Below are positions 1 to 5,130 of a stretch of 6,416 nt of DNA, in pieces. Origin of the DNA: Gammaproteobacteria bacterium. Lineage in GTDB: Bacteria > Pseudomonadota > Gammaproteobacteria > JAABTG01. A program made the translations under genes and the position numbers. Under the pieces are notes generated by a model. That model ran no database searches, was not told the DNA's origin, and was given only the letters and a program-made list of their open reading frames with translations. Within the stretch, counting starts at the first letter, position 1. Every line of letters starts with the position of its first letter. The stretch covers positions 1 through 6,416 of the forward strand of contig JASJBY010000234.1 of the NCBI GenBank assembly GCA_030066245.1. Reading direction: 5' to 3'.

Positions 1-39
1 CCCATTCGATCATTGCTCAATCCATACAGCAACTGAGCT

Positions 40-75
40 GATTTGATCGGTGCATAAGCGGATTTGATCCGGTGC
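40..75. repeat. Pair of near-identical direct repeats upstream of the DAHP synthase gene
   Basis: GATTTGATCGGTGC (40-53) recurs as GATTTGATCCGGTGC (61-75), differing by one inserted C. The two copies start 21 bp apart, about two helical turns, so a protein could bind both on one DNA face. The second copy runs into a small hairpin, GGTGC-TGAT-GCACC (71-84). I recognise no regulator: the repeats do not resemble the TyrR or TrpR operators known for E. coli DAHP synthase genes. The repeat itself is directly visible. A regulatory role is only inferred from position. Confidence 0.4.
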
Positions 76-175
76 TGATGCACCGCACCCCGGCAACTCC
101 TGGCTAGCGAGAATACCCACACAGAAAGTAGTGAGATCTTGCCCTGCCGTTCAGCCCAGCAGACAGCGCGCGTTT

Positions 176-193
176 GGTGTTATCGGTGTTATC
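176..193. repeat. Perfect 9-bp tandem duplication
   Basis: GGTGTTATC occurs twice head to tail (176-184 and 185-193), about 70 bp before the DAHP synthase start codon. The end of the second copy gives TATCAT (190-195), one base off a -10 consensus, but no matching -35 sits at a normal distance upstream, so I do not call a promoter. It may be a simple slippage duplication. Confidence 0.4.
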
Positions 194-201
194 ATTGCTT
201 G

Positions 202-227
202 CTGGCCTGACCGGAAGCGCAGGCCAG
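202..227 (+). promoter_or_regulatory. GC-rich hairpin in the leader of the DAHP synthase gene
   Basis: CTGGCCTG (202-209) and CAGGCCAG (220-227) form a perfect 8-bp stem around a 10-nt loop. It ends about 16 nt before the purine-rich ribosome binding site at 244-251. No run of T follows, so it does not look like an intrinsic terminator. Immediately downstream, GACCA-G-TGGTC (229-239) is a second short palindrome. If this stretch is transcribed, the stem could affect translation or mRNA stability, but no aromatic-rich leader peptide that would mark a classical attenuator is visible. Confidence 0.35.
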
Positions 228-243
228 AGACCAGTGGTCCTGC

Positions 244-251
244 TGAAAGAG
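244..251 (+). promoter_or_regulatory. Ribosome binding site of the DAHP synthase gene
   Basis: TGAAAGAG lies 8 nt before the ATG at 260. It is a moderate Shine-Dalgarno match. Together with the point where similarity to E. coli AroG begins, it favours the start at 260 over the longer GTG-initiated reading from 131. Confidence 0.55.
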
Positions 252-259
252 TTTGCGCC

Positions 260-1369
260 ATGGCCGTCAAGTACAAGACCGACGATCTAAGAATCCAGGA
301 GATTCAAGACGTGGTGCCGCCCGACCAGGTCCACGACGACTATCCCTTGTCTGAAAAAGCAGCCGAAACCACATTCAAGTCGCGGCGGGCCATACACCGC
401 ATCCTAACGGGCGAAGACGATCGCCTGCTGGTAGTCATCGGCCCATGTTCCGTACACGATCCCAAAGCGGCGAGGGAATACGCCGGCCGGCTCAAGGAAG
501 AGCGCGAGGCCCATCTCGACGATTTGGAAGTGGTCATGCGCGTCTACTTCGAGAAGCCGCGAACGACCATCGGCTGGAAGGGACTCATCAACGACCCCGA
601 GCTGGACGGCAGCTTCAAGATCAACCGAGGACTCTGCCTGGCGCGCAGCCTGCTGCTCGATATCAACAACATGGGGGTACCGGCCGCGACGGAGTATCTG
701 GACCTTATCACCCCCCAGTATGTTTCCGATCTTGTGAGCTGGGGGGCGATCGGCGCGCGAACCACCGAGAGCCAGGTCCATCGCGAGCTTTCGTCCGGTC
801 TGTCCTGCCCTGTCGGCTTCAAGAACAATACCGACGGCACTTTGCAGATTGCGGTGGATGCCATCCGAGCGGCCTCCTGCCCCCATCATTTCCTGTCGTT
901 GACCAAGGCGGGACGCTCGGCAATCTTCACTACCAAGGGTAACGAGGACTGCCACATCATACTGCGGGGTGGACGCAGCCCAAACTATGACGCGGTAAGC
1001 GTTGACCGAGCAGCGAGTGAGCTCGAGGCCGCGGGCCTGCTGCCGCGGCTCATGATCGATTTCAGTCATGCCAACAGCCAGAAGAAGCATGAGCGCCAGT
1101 TGGACGTGGGCCGGGATGTGGCGGCACAGATCACTCGCGGCGACAGGCGGGTGATCGGTGTCATGGTGGAGAGCCACCTGGTTGCCGGTCGGCAGAACGT
1201 AGTGCCCGGCAGGGCTCTGACCTATGGTCAGAGTATCACCGATGCATGTTTAGGCTGGGACGAAAGCGTCCCTTTGCTCAAACAGCTAGCGGAGGCCGTA
1301 CGCCAGCGACGCCGGCCGGCCAAGACGGTAGCTGGGCCTGAATCGAGACTTAGCTCAGAGACCGCTTGA
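260..1369 (+). CDS. aroG: 3-deoxy-7-phosphoheptulonate (DAHP) synthase, class I, AroG-like
   Basis: This cytoplasmic metalloenzyme condenses phosphoenolpyruvate with erythrose 4-phosphate to make DAHP, the first and feedback-controlled step of the shikimate pathway. The 369-residue product aligns end to end with E. coli AroG (350 aa, recalled from memory) at an offset of +2, plus about 17 extra residues at the C-terminus. The barrel motifs are all present: GPCSVHDP (61-68, metal ligand Cys63), YFEKPRTTIGWKGL (96-109, Lys99), GARTTESQ (165-172, Arg167), GFKN (186-189, Lys188), DFSHANS (267-273, His270), Glu304 in VMVESHL, and Asp328 in SITDACLGW. The N-terminal segment used for assembly and feedback control is present (Asp8-Asp9). 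Around the known AroG phenylalanine pocket, Asp148, Pro152, Ser182, Phe211 and Ser213 are kept, while Met147 and Val221 of AroG are Leu149 and Phe223 here. The family is certain. The inhibitor (Phe, Tyr or Trp) is not settled, so the symbol is a best guess. The start at 260 is chosen because the 43 codons upstream have no homology in the family. Confidence 0.93.
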   Translation: MAVKYKTDDLRIQEIQDVVPPDQVHDDYPLSEKAAETTFKSRRAIHRILTGEDDRLLVVIGPCSVHDPKAAREYAGRLKEEREAHLDDLEVVMRVYFEKPRTTIGWKGLINDPELDGSFKINRGLCLARSLLLDINNMGVPAATEYLDLITPQYVSDLVSWGAIGARTTESQVHRELSSGLSCPVGFKNNTDGTLQIAVDAIRAASCPHHFLSLTKAGRSAIFTTKGNEDCHIILRGGRSPNYDAVSVDRAASELEAAGLLPRLMIDFSHANSQKKHERQLDVGRDVAAQITRGDRRVIGVMVESHLVAGRQNVVPGRALTYGQSITDACLGWDESVPLLKQLAEAVRQRRRPAKTVAGPESRLSSETA

Positions 1370-1388
1370 GTGCTTCGTTGACGTTGAC

Positions 1389-1496
1389 GGGGCATACACC
1401 TGCATGAGCAAAATCGGCCCATGCCCCATCAGAGGTCGCCGACCCCGCGTCCCCCTTCCGCTGCCTGGCCTTTTCCTCGTTCAATAACAACAGGCA
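1389..1496. other. Convergent intergenic gap with two weak inverted repeats
   Basis: The 131 bp between the two converging stop codons hold GGGGCAT (1389-1395) pairing with ATGCCCC (1421-1427) across a 25-nt loop, and TGCCTG (1462-1467) pairing with CAGGCA (1491-1496) across a 23-nt loop. Neither is followed by a clear T-run on either strand, so neither is a convincing intrinsic terminator. A small tandem CGTTGA-CGTTGA lies at 1376-1387. Transcription from the two genes may end here by Rho or by weak structure. I see no gene in this gap. Confidence 0.3.
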
Positions 1497-1500
1497 CTGC

Positions 1501-3039
1501 TCAGGCCTCGTCCCTGACCGACGTATGGCCCAGGAAAAGCTTGTACGCAGGATTCTCCGTTTCCTCCCAGTAGGCATAGCCGAGACCGTCGAGAAAAGCC
1601 TGGAACTCGGCCATGTCTCCGTCGGGAACCTGCATGCCCACCAGCACCCTGCCGTAGTCCGCCCCGTGATTGCGATAGTGGAACAGGCTGATGTTCCAGC
1701 CTTGGCTCATGCGTGTCAGGAAATGGAGCAAGGCCCCGGGACGCTCGGGGAATTCGAAGCGATACAACCGTTCGTTGCTGATTTCCGGGGCATGACCTCC
1801 CACCATGTAGCGGACATGTAGCTTGGCCATCTCGTTGTCGGACATGTCGATGACCGGACATTGCCGCTCGCGAAGCCGCTCGATGAGCCTCCCTCTGTCC
1901 TCCTCGCCGTCACGAAGCTCCACCCCCGCGAACACATGCGCCTCGCGGCTATTTACATACCGGTAGTTGAACTCGGTGATTGCGCGTGGGCCCAGCGCAT
2001 GGCAGAAGGCCCGGAAGCTGCCTGGCACCTCGGGAATGGTGACCGCCAGCAGGGCCTCCCGCTGCTCACCCATGTCCGCCCGCTCTGCCACGTGCCTGAG
2101 CCGGTCGAAGTTAACGTTGGCGCCGCTGTGGATGGCAACCAGACTGGCACCACTCAGCCGCTCGCGACCCACGTACTTTTTCAGGCCGGCAACCGAAAGC
2201 GCTCCCGCCGGCTCGGCAATGGAGCGGGTGTCGTCGAAGATGTCTTTGATGGCGGCACAAATCTCGTCGGCACTTACCAACACCACTTCGTCCACGCACT
2301 CTCGGGCTACGCGGAAAGGCTCGGCGCCAACCTGGCGAACCGCGGTGCCGTCAGCGAATATGCCAACTTGTTCCAGCACCACCCGCTCCCCGGCAGCCAG
2401 GGCGGCATGCATGCAGGCGGCGTCATCCGGCTCGACGCCGATGACCTTTACCTGGGGCCAGAAGCTCTTCACGTAGGCTGCGACCCCGGCGATAAGGCCA
2501 CCACCGCCGACGGGGACGAAAATGGCGTGCAGTTCGTGGCGGTGCTGGCGCATGATCTCCAGCGCTACGGTGCCCTGCCCCGCGATCACGTCCATATCGT
2601 CATAGGGATGGATGAAGGTTATGCCTTCCTGCTTGGCGAGCTCCAGCGCGTGCGTGTAAGCCTCGTCATAGGCGCTGCCGTGGAGCACAATCTCGGCACC
2701 CAGCCGGCGCACCGACTGTATCTTGATATCAGGCGTGGTCTTGGGCATCACGATGAGAGCCCGCACGCCGAGCTTCCGTGCGCCCAGGGCCACGCCCTGG
2801 GCGTGATTTCCGGCGGAGGCCGCAATCACGCCGCGTGACCGTCCCTCCTCACCCAGCCCGGAAATCTTGTTGTAGGCGCCGCGCAGTTTGAAAGAGAACA
2901 CCGGCTGCAGATCCTCGCGCTTCAGCAGGATGCGGTTATTCAGCCGCCGGGAGAGTAGCGGCGCATCGTCCAGAGGCGTCTCGCGCGCCACGTCGTACAC
3001 CCGGGACTTCAAAATTTTCTTGATGTAGTTCGTGGCCAC
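1501..3039 (-). CDS. ilvA: Biosynthetic threonine dehydratase (threonine ammonia-lyase) with two ACT-like domains
   Basis: The enzyme uses pyridoxal phosphate (PLP) to deaminate L-threonine to 2-oxobutanoate, the committed step of isoleucine synthesis in the cytoplasm. From the GTG at 3039 the product is 512 residues, against 514 for E. coli IlvA. The catalytic domain spans about 1-320: SFKLRGAY (49-56) carries the PLP-binding Lys51, SAGNHAQG (75-82) and PVGGGGL (176-182) bind the cofactor, and SGANVNFDRL (305-314) closes the domain. Two ACT-like regulatory domains follow, at about 328-400 (VTIPEVPGSF, TEFNYRY) and 422-495 (FEFPERPGALLHF, NISLFHYRNHG). Their presence separates it from the short catabolic TdcB type and predicts isoleucine inhibition and valine activation. 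The GTG start is inferred: similarity begins there (NYIKKILKSRVYDVARETPL), a promoter sits just upstream, and the in-frame ATGs at 3174 and 3165 lie upstream of that promoter. No good Shine-Dalgarno precedes the GTG. It is divergent from rpiA. Confidence 0.96.
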   Translation of the reverse strand: MATNYIKKILKSRVYDVARETPLDDAPLLSRRLNNRILLKREDLQPVFSFKLRGAYNKISGLGEEGRSRGVIAASAGNHAQGVALGARKLGVRALIVMPKTTPDIKIQSVRRLGAEIVLHGSAYDEAYTHALELAKQEGITFIHPYDDMDVIAGQGTVALEIMRQHRHELHAIFVPVGGGGLIAGVAAYVKSFWPQVKVIGVEPDDAACMHAALAAGERVVLEQVGIFADGTAVRQVGAEPFRVARECVDEVVLVSADEICAAIKDIFDDTRSIAEPAGALSVAGLKKYVGRERLSGASLVAIHSGANVNFDRLRHVAERADMGEQREALLAVTIPEVPGSFRAFCHALGPRAITEFNYRYVNSREAHVFAGVELRDGEEDRGRLIERLRERQCPVIDMSDNEMAKLHVRYMVGGHAPEISNERLYRFEFPERPGALLHFLTRMSQGWNISLFHYRNHGADYGRVLVGMQVPDGDMAEFQAFLDGLGYAYWEETENPAYKLFLGHTSVRDEA

Positions 3040-3063
3040 TGTCGGTCGGATGAAGCAAAAACG

Positions 3064-3069
3064 TATAAT
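3064..3069 (+). promoter_or_regulatory. Isolated TATAAT (-10-like) facing rpiA
   Basis: A perfect TATAAT lies on the plus strand, overlapping the minus-strand -10 of the ilvA promoter. No recognisable -35 occurs 16-18 bp upstream (the sequence there is near GTCGGT), and there is no extended TG motif. If it is used, perhaps with an activator, rpiA would have a leader of about 210 nt. It could equally be a by-product of the AT-rich ilvA promoter. Confidence 0.25.
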
Positions 3070-3086
3070 CGGCAATTCCAGATTAT
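3065..3086. promoter_or_regulatory. Operator-like inverted repeat across the ilvA promoter
   Basis: ATAATC (3065-3070) and GATTAT (3081-3086) are perfect 6-bp inverted arms 10 bp apart. The interior, GGCAATTCCA, is itself nearly symmetric. The element covers the whole spacer and part of both hexamers of the predicted ilvA promoter, where a repressor dimer would block RNA polymerase. It is AT-rich against a GC-rich background. I cannot assign a regulator. Lrp-type control is possible for an isoleucine gene, but the match to an Lrp site is not strong. Confidence 0.35.
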
Positions 3087-3120
3087 CAAGGCAAGGCACG
3101 GCAATCACTAGCGGGTGTGC

Positions 3121-3154
3121 GGGACCAAAGGATAGCGTCTCCGCTATCGGGACC
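3121..3154 (+). promoter_or_regulatory. Perfect 7-bp hairpin flanked by GGGACC repeats in the ilvA-rpiA intergenic region
   Basis: GATAGCG (3131-3137) and CGCTATC (3142-3148) form a perfect stem with a four-base TCTC loop. GGGACC stands at 3121-3126 and again directly after the stem at 3149-3154. No T-run follows, so it is not an intrinsic terminator. A second, weaker stem, GGCGAGC (3213-3219) with GCTTGCC (3234-3240), lies further toward rpiA. Either could be structure in an rpiA leader or a DNA binding site. No known riboswitch class is recognisable. Confidence 0.4.
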
Positions 3155-3273
3155 GCCCGGCCCATCTGTTCCATCCTACGACCTGACCGGGCAAGGGAGA
3201 TTCCATCGGGAAGGCGAGCACGCAGGGCGGTCCGCTTGCCTAACAGGCGGGACGGGTTCGACCTTGCCAGTAC

Positions 3274-3280
3274 AGGAGAG
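3274..3280 (+). promoter_or_regulatory. Strong ribosome binding site of rpiA
   Basis: AGGAGAG lies just before the ATG at 3285, with its AGGAG core 6 nt away. This fixes the start and rules out the 56-codon extension from 3117. Confidence 0.8.
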
Positions 3281-3284
3281 ACCA

Positions 3285-3941
3285 ATGACCCCGGATGAGA
3301 AGAAGCAAGCCGCGGCCAAAGCCGCACTGGAATACGTGGAAGTCGGAACCGTCATCGGCATCGGTACCGGCAGCACGGCCAACTACTTCATCGACATGCT
3401 CGCCGATATAAAGCACAAGGTCGACGGTACGGTAGCCAGCTCGGAAGCTTCGGCAGCGCGGCTCAAGCAGCACGGCATTCAGGTGCTGGACTTGAATGCC
3501 GTGGACGGCATCTCTGTGTACGTGGACGGCGCCGACGAGTCCACTCAACATCTGCAGCTCATCAAAGGCGGCGGCGGCGCCCTGACCCGGGAGAAGATTG
3601 TCGCCGCCGTTGCCGGTAAATTCGTCTGCATCGCGGACGAGTCCAAGCTCGTGGACGTACTGGGCAAGTTTCCGCTGCCCGTTGAGGTCATCCCCATGGC
3701 CCGAGGTTATGTGGCCAGGCGAATAACCAAACTGGGCGGCAACCCCATCTGGCGCGACGGCTTCGTCACGGATAACGGCAACATCATACTGGACGTGCAC
3801 AACCTGGAGATCTTGGAACCTTCCAAGCTGGAAACCGAGCTCAACCAGATCACCGGCGTGGTCACCAACGGGCTTTTTGCCCTGCGCCCGGCCGACGTGC
3901 TCATACTCGGGACTGACCAGGGCGCGAAGACCATGACGTAG
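3285..3941 (+). CDS. rpiA: Ribose-5-phosphate isomerase A
   Basis: RpiA interconverts ribose 5-phosphate and ribulose 5-phosphate in the non-oxidative pentose phosphate pathway, in the cytoplasm and without a metal. The 218-residue product matches E. coli RpiA (219 aa) with identical numbering across the active site. The phosphate-binding loop GTGSTA lies at 27-32, DGADE at 81-85 supplies Asp81 and Asp84, IKGGGGALTREK at 93-104 supplies Lys94 and the catalytic base Glu103, and the conserved KFPLPVEVIPMAR and VTDNGNIILDVH blocks follow. The start is secured by a strong ribosome binding site. It is divergent from ilvA across 245 bp, an arrangement I recall from Pseudomonas. No clear terminator follows the stop, so read-through into the radical SAM gene 111 bp downstream is possible. 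Nothing in the protein is unusual. Confidence 0.97.
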   Translation: MTPDEKKQAAAKAALEYVEVGTVIGIGTGSTANYFIDMLADIKHKVDGTVASSEASAARLKQHGIQVLDLNAVDGISVYVDGADESTQHLQLIKGGGGALTREKIVAAVAGKFVCIADESKLVDVLGKFPLPVEVIPMARGYVARRITKLGGNPIWRDGFVTDNGNIILDVHNLEILEPSKLETELNQITGVVTNGLFALRPADVLILGTDQGAKTMT

Positions 3942-4012
3942 GAAGTTACGAGAATGGGGAGAAACAGGGTCCTGTGACCAACCGCGTAGAACACCGCATG
4001 CCGAGGTCTTGA

Positions 4013-4028
4013 CACCAGGCGCCTGGTG
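4013..4028. promoter_or_regulatory. Perfect 16-bp palindrome before the radical SAM gene
   Basis: CACCAGGCGCCTGGTG is fully self-complementary with no spacer. It lies 72 bp after the rpiA stop and 25 bp before the likely ATG of the next gene. TTGACA, a perfect -35 hexamer, overlaps its left end at 4009-4014, but no -10 is recognisable about 17 bp downstream. Having no loop, it is a better protein-binding site than an RNA hairpin. The regulator is unknown. Confidence 0.4.
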
Positions 4029-4052
4029 ACTCGCCGGCTGCTGAACCAACCG

Positions 4053-5123
4053 ATGACGGGCACTCTACCACCCAGCAAGGGGCGCGGCGCTGTCAGTAAC
4101 CGGACTGGCCGCTTCGAGGCGTGGCAGCGCGAACCGGCAGACGATGGCTGGGACAGCGAGGAACCCGGCGCCGCGGGTCCACCGACTCATCTGATACGCG
4201 ACAGCAGCCGCAGCATCATCAGCTACAACGACTCGCCAGACGTCCCCTTTGACCGTTCCATCAACCCCTATCGCGGCTGCGAGCACGGCTGCGTGTACTG
4301 CTACGCCCGTCCGAGCCACGCTTACCTCGGCCTGTCTCCCGGGCTGGATTTCGAAAGCCGCATCCTGTTCAAGCCGGAAGCCCATGAGCTGTTGCGGGCA
4401 GAGCTGGCCAGGGACAGCTACCGTTGCGCCACCGTTGCCCTGGGCGCCAACACCGACCCCTATCAGCCTGCCGAGCGAAAGCTGGGCATCACCCGTCGGG
4501 TACTGGAGGTGCTCGCCGAGTGCCACCATCCAGTGGGCATTACCACCAAGTCGGCCCTTGCGGAGCGGGACCTGGACATCCTCACCGAGATGGCGCGGGA
4601 GCATTTGGTCGAGGTGCGCGTGTCCATTACGACCATGGATTCGACGCTCGCCCGGCGCATGGAGCCACGCGCGGCATCCCCGCGCAGGCGCCTGGAGACC
4701 ATACGCAGGCTCCACGAGGCCGGCATTCCGCTGGCGCTGCTGTTCGCGCCGGTCATCCCCTGTCTGAACGATGGCGAGATGGAGGCCGTGCTCGAGCAGG
4801 GCTGGGAGGCGGGCTGTCGCAGCGCGAGCTATGTGCTGCTGCGCCTGCCCCTGGAGATCAAGGACCTGTTTCAGGAATGGCTGGCAACCCACTATCCCTT
4901 GAAAGCGCAACGGGTGCTCAACCGCGTGCGTGATACCCGTGAGGGAGGACTTTACGATTCCCGTTTCGGCTCCCGCATGGCCGGCACGGGGGAATACGCC
5001 AAGCTCATCGGCAAGCGCTTCCGCATCGCCTGCCGCCGGCAGGGCTACGGCGCGCCCGCAGAGCTCGACATCTCGAGATTCGTCCCGCCCCCTCCCCGAA
5101 GCGGCCAGCTGCCGCTGTTTTGA
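4053..5123 (+). CDS. PA0069-family radical SAM protein (SPL-like, COG1533 type)
   Basis: This looks like a radical S-adenosylmethionine protein that uses a [4Fe-4S] cluster to cleave SAM. From the ATG at 4053 it has 356 residues. The cluster motif CxxxCxxC is Cys76, Cys80, Cys83 in NPYRGCEHGCVYCYARPSH, and the wording around it (SIISYNDSPDVPFDRSINPYRGC, then TDPYQPAERKLGITR and ITTKS) is typical of the PA0069/COG1533 group, relatives of spore photoproduct lyase. SITTMDSTLARRMEPRAASPRRRLETIRRLHEAGIP fits the mid-barrel, FAPVIPCLND at 231-240 follows, and the protein ends in a short proline-rich tail. The family's substrate is not established, and a DNA-repair role by analogy with SPL would be speculation. 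The N-terminal PPSKGRGAVSN block supports the ATG at 4053. A GTG at 4026 would add nine residues but lies inside a palindrome. No good ribosome binding site precedes either. The next gene begins 7 bp after the stop, suggesting coupling. Confidence 0.9.
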   Translation: MTGTLPPSKGRGAVSNRTGRFEAWQREPADDGWDSEEPGAAGPPTHLIRDSSRSIISYNDSPDVPFDRSINPYRGCEHGCVYCYARPSHAYLGLSPGLDFESRILFKPEAHELLRAELARDSYRCATVALGANTDPYQPAERKLGITRRVLEVLAECHHPVGITTKSALAERDLDILTEMAREHLVEVRVSITTMDSTLARRMEPRAASPRRRLETIRRLHEAGIPLALLFAPVIPCLNDGEMEAVLEQGWEAGCRSASYVLLRLPLEIKDLFQEWLATHYPLKAQRVLNRVRDTREGGLYDSRFGSRMAGTGEYAKLIGKRFRIACRRQGYGAPAELDISRFVPPPPRSGQLPLF

Positions 5124-5130
5124 CTGCAGC

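Larger units (their letters stand above)
3062..3089 (-). promoter_or_regulatory. Candidate sigma-70 promoter for ilvA
   Basis: Read on the minus strand, TTGATA (3089-3084) and TATACG (3067-3062) are separated by 16 bp. This is a five-of-six -35 and a four-of-six -10. Transcription would begin near 3055, leaving a leader of roughly 16 nt before the GTG at 3039. That placement would exclude the longer reading frame that extends upstream. The call rests on consensus matching only. Confidence 0.5.

Noticed and set aside
78..107. Nine-codon open frame as a leader peptide (MHRTPATPG)
   Set aside because: It contains no Phe, Tyr or Trp codons and has no ribosome binding site, so it does not support attenuation.
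131..259. Possible N-terminal extension of DAHP synthase from a GTG at 131
   Set aside because: The extra 43 residues are not found in the family, and a ribosome binding site precedes the ATG at 260.
1370..1500. Bidirectional intrinsic terminator between the DAHP synthase gene and ilvA
   Set aside because: The inverted repeats have large loops and no following T-runs on either strand.
1861..2838. 325-codon open frame on the plus strand
   Set aside because: It lies wholly antisense to the well-conserved ilvA catalytic and regulatory domains. Its protein resembles nothing I recognise, and long antisense frames are common in GC-rich genes.
3250..3266. GGGTTCGACC, resembling a tRNA T-arm
   Set aside because: No acceptor, D or anticodon arms can be built around it. 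It is a short chance match.
3117..3284. Possible N-terminal extension of RpiA (56 codons)
   Set aside because: E. coli RpiA aligns from the ATG at 3285 with identical active-site numbering, and a strong AGGAGAG precedes that ATG.
3040..3327. Possible N-terminal extension of IlvA (96 codons)
   Set aside because: It crosses the predicted ilvA promoter and the rpiA start, and no similarity to IlvA exists upstream of the GTG at 3039.
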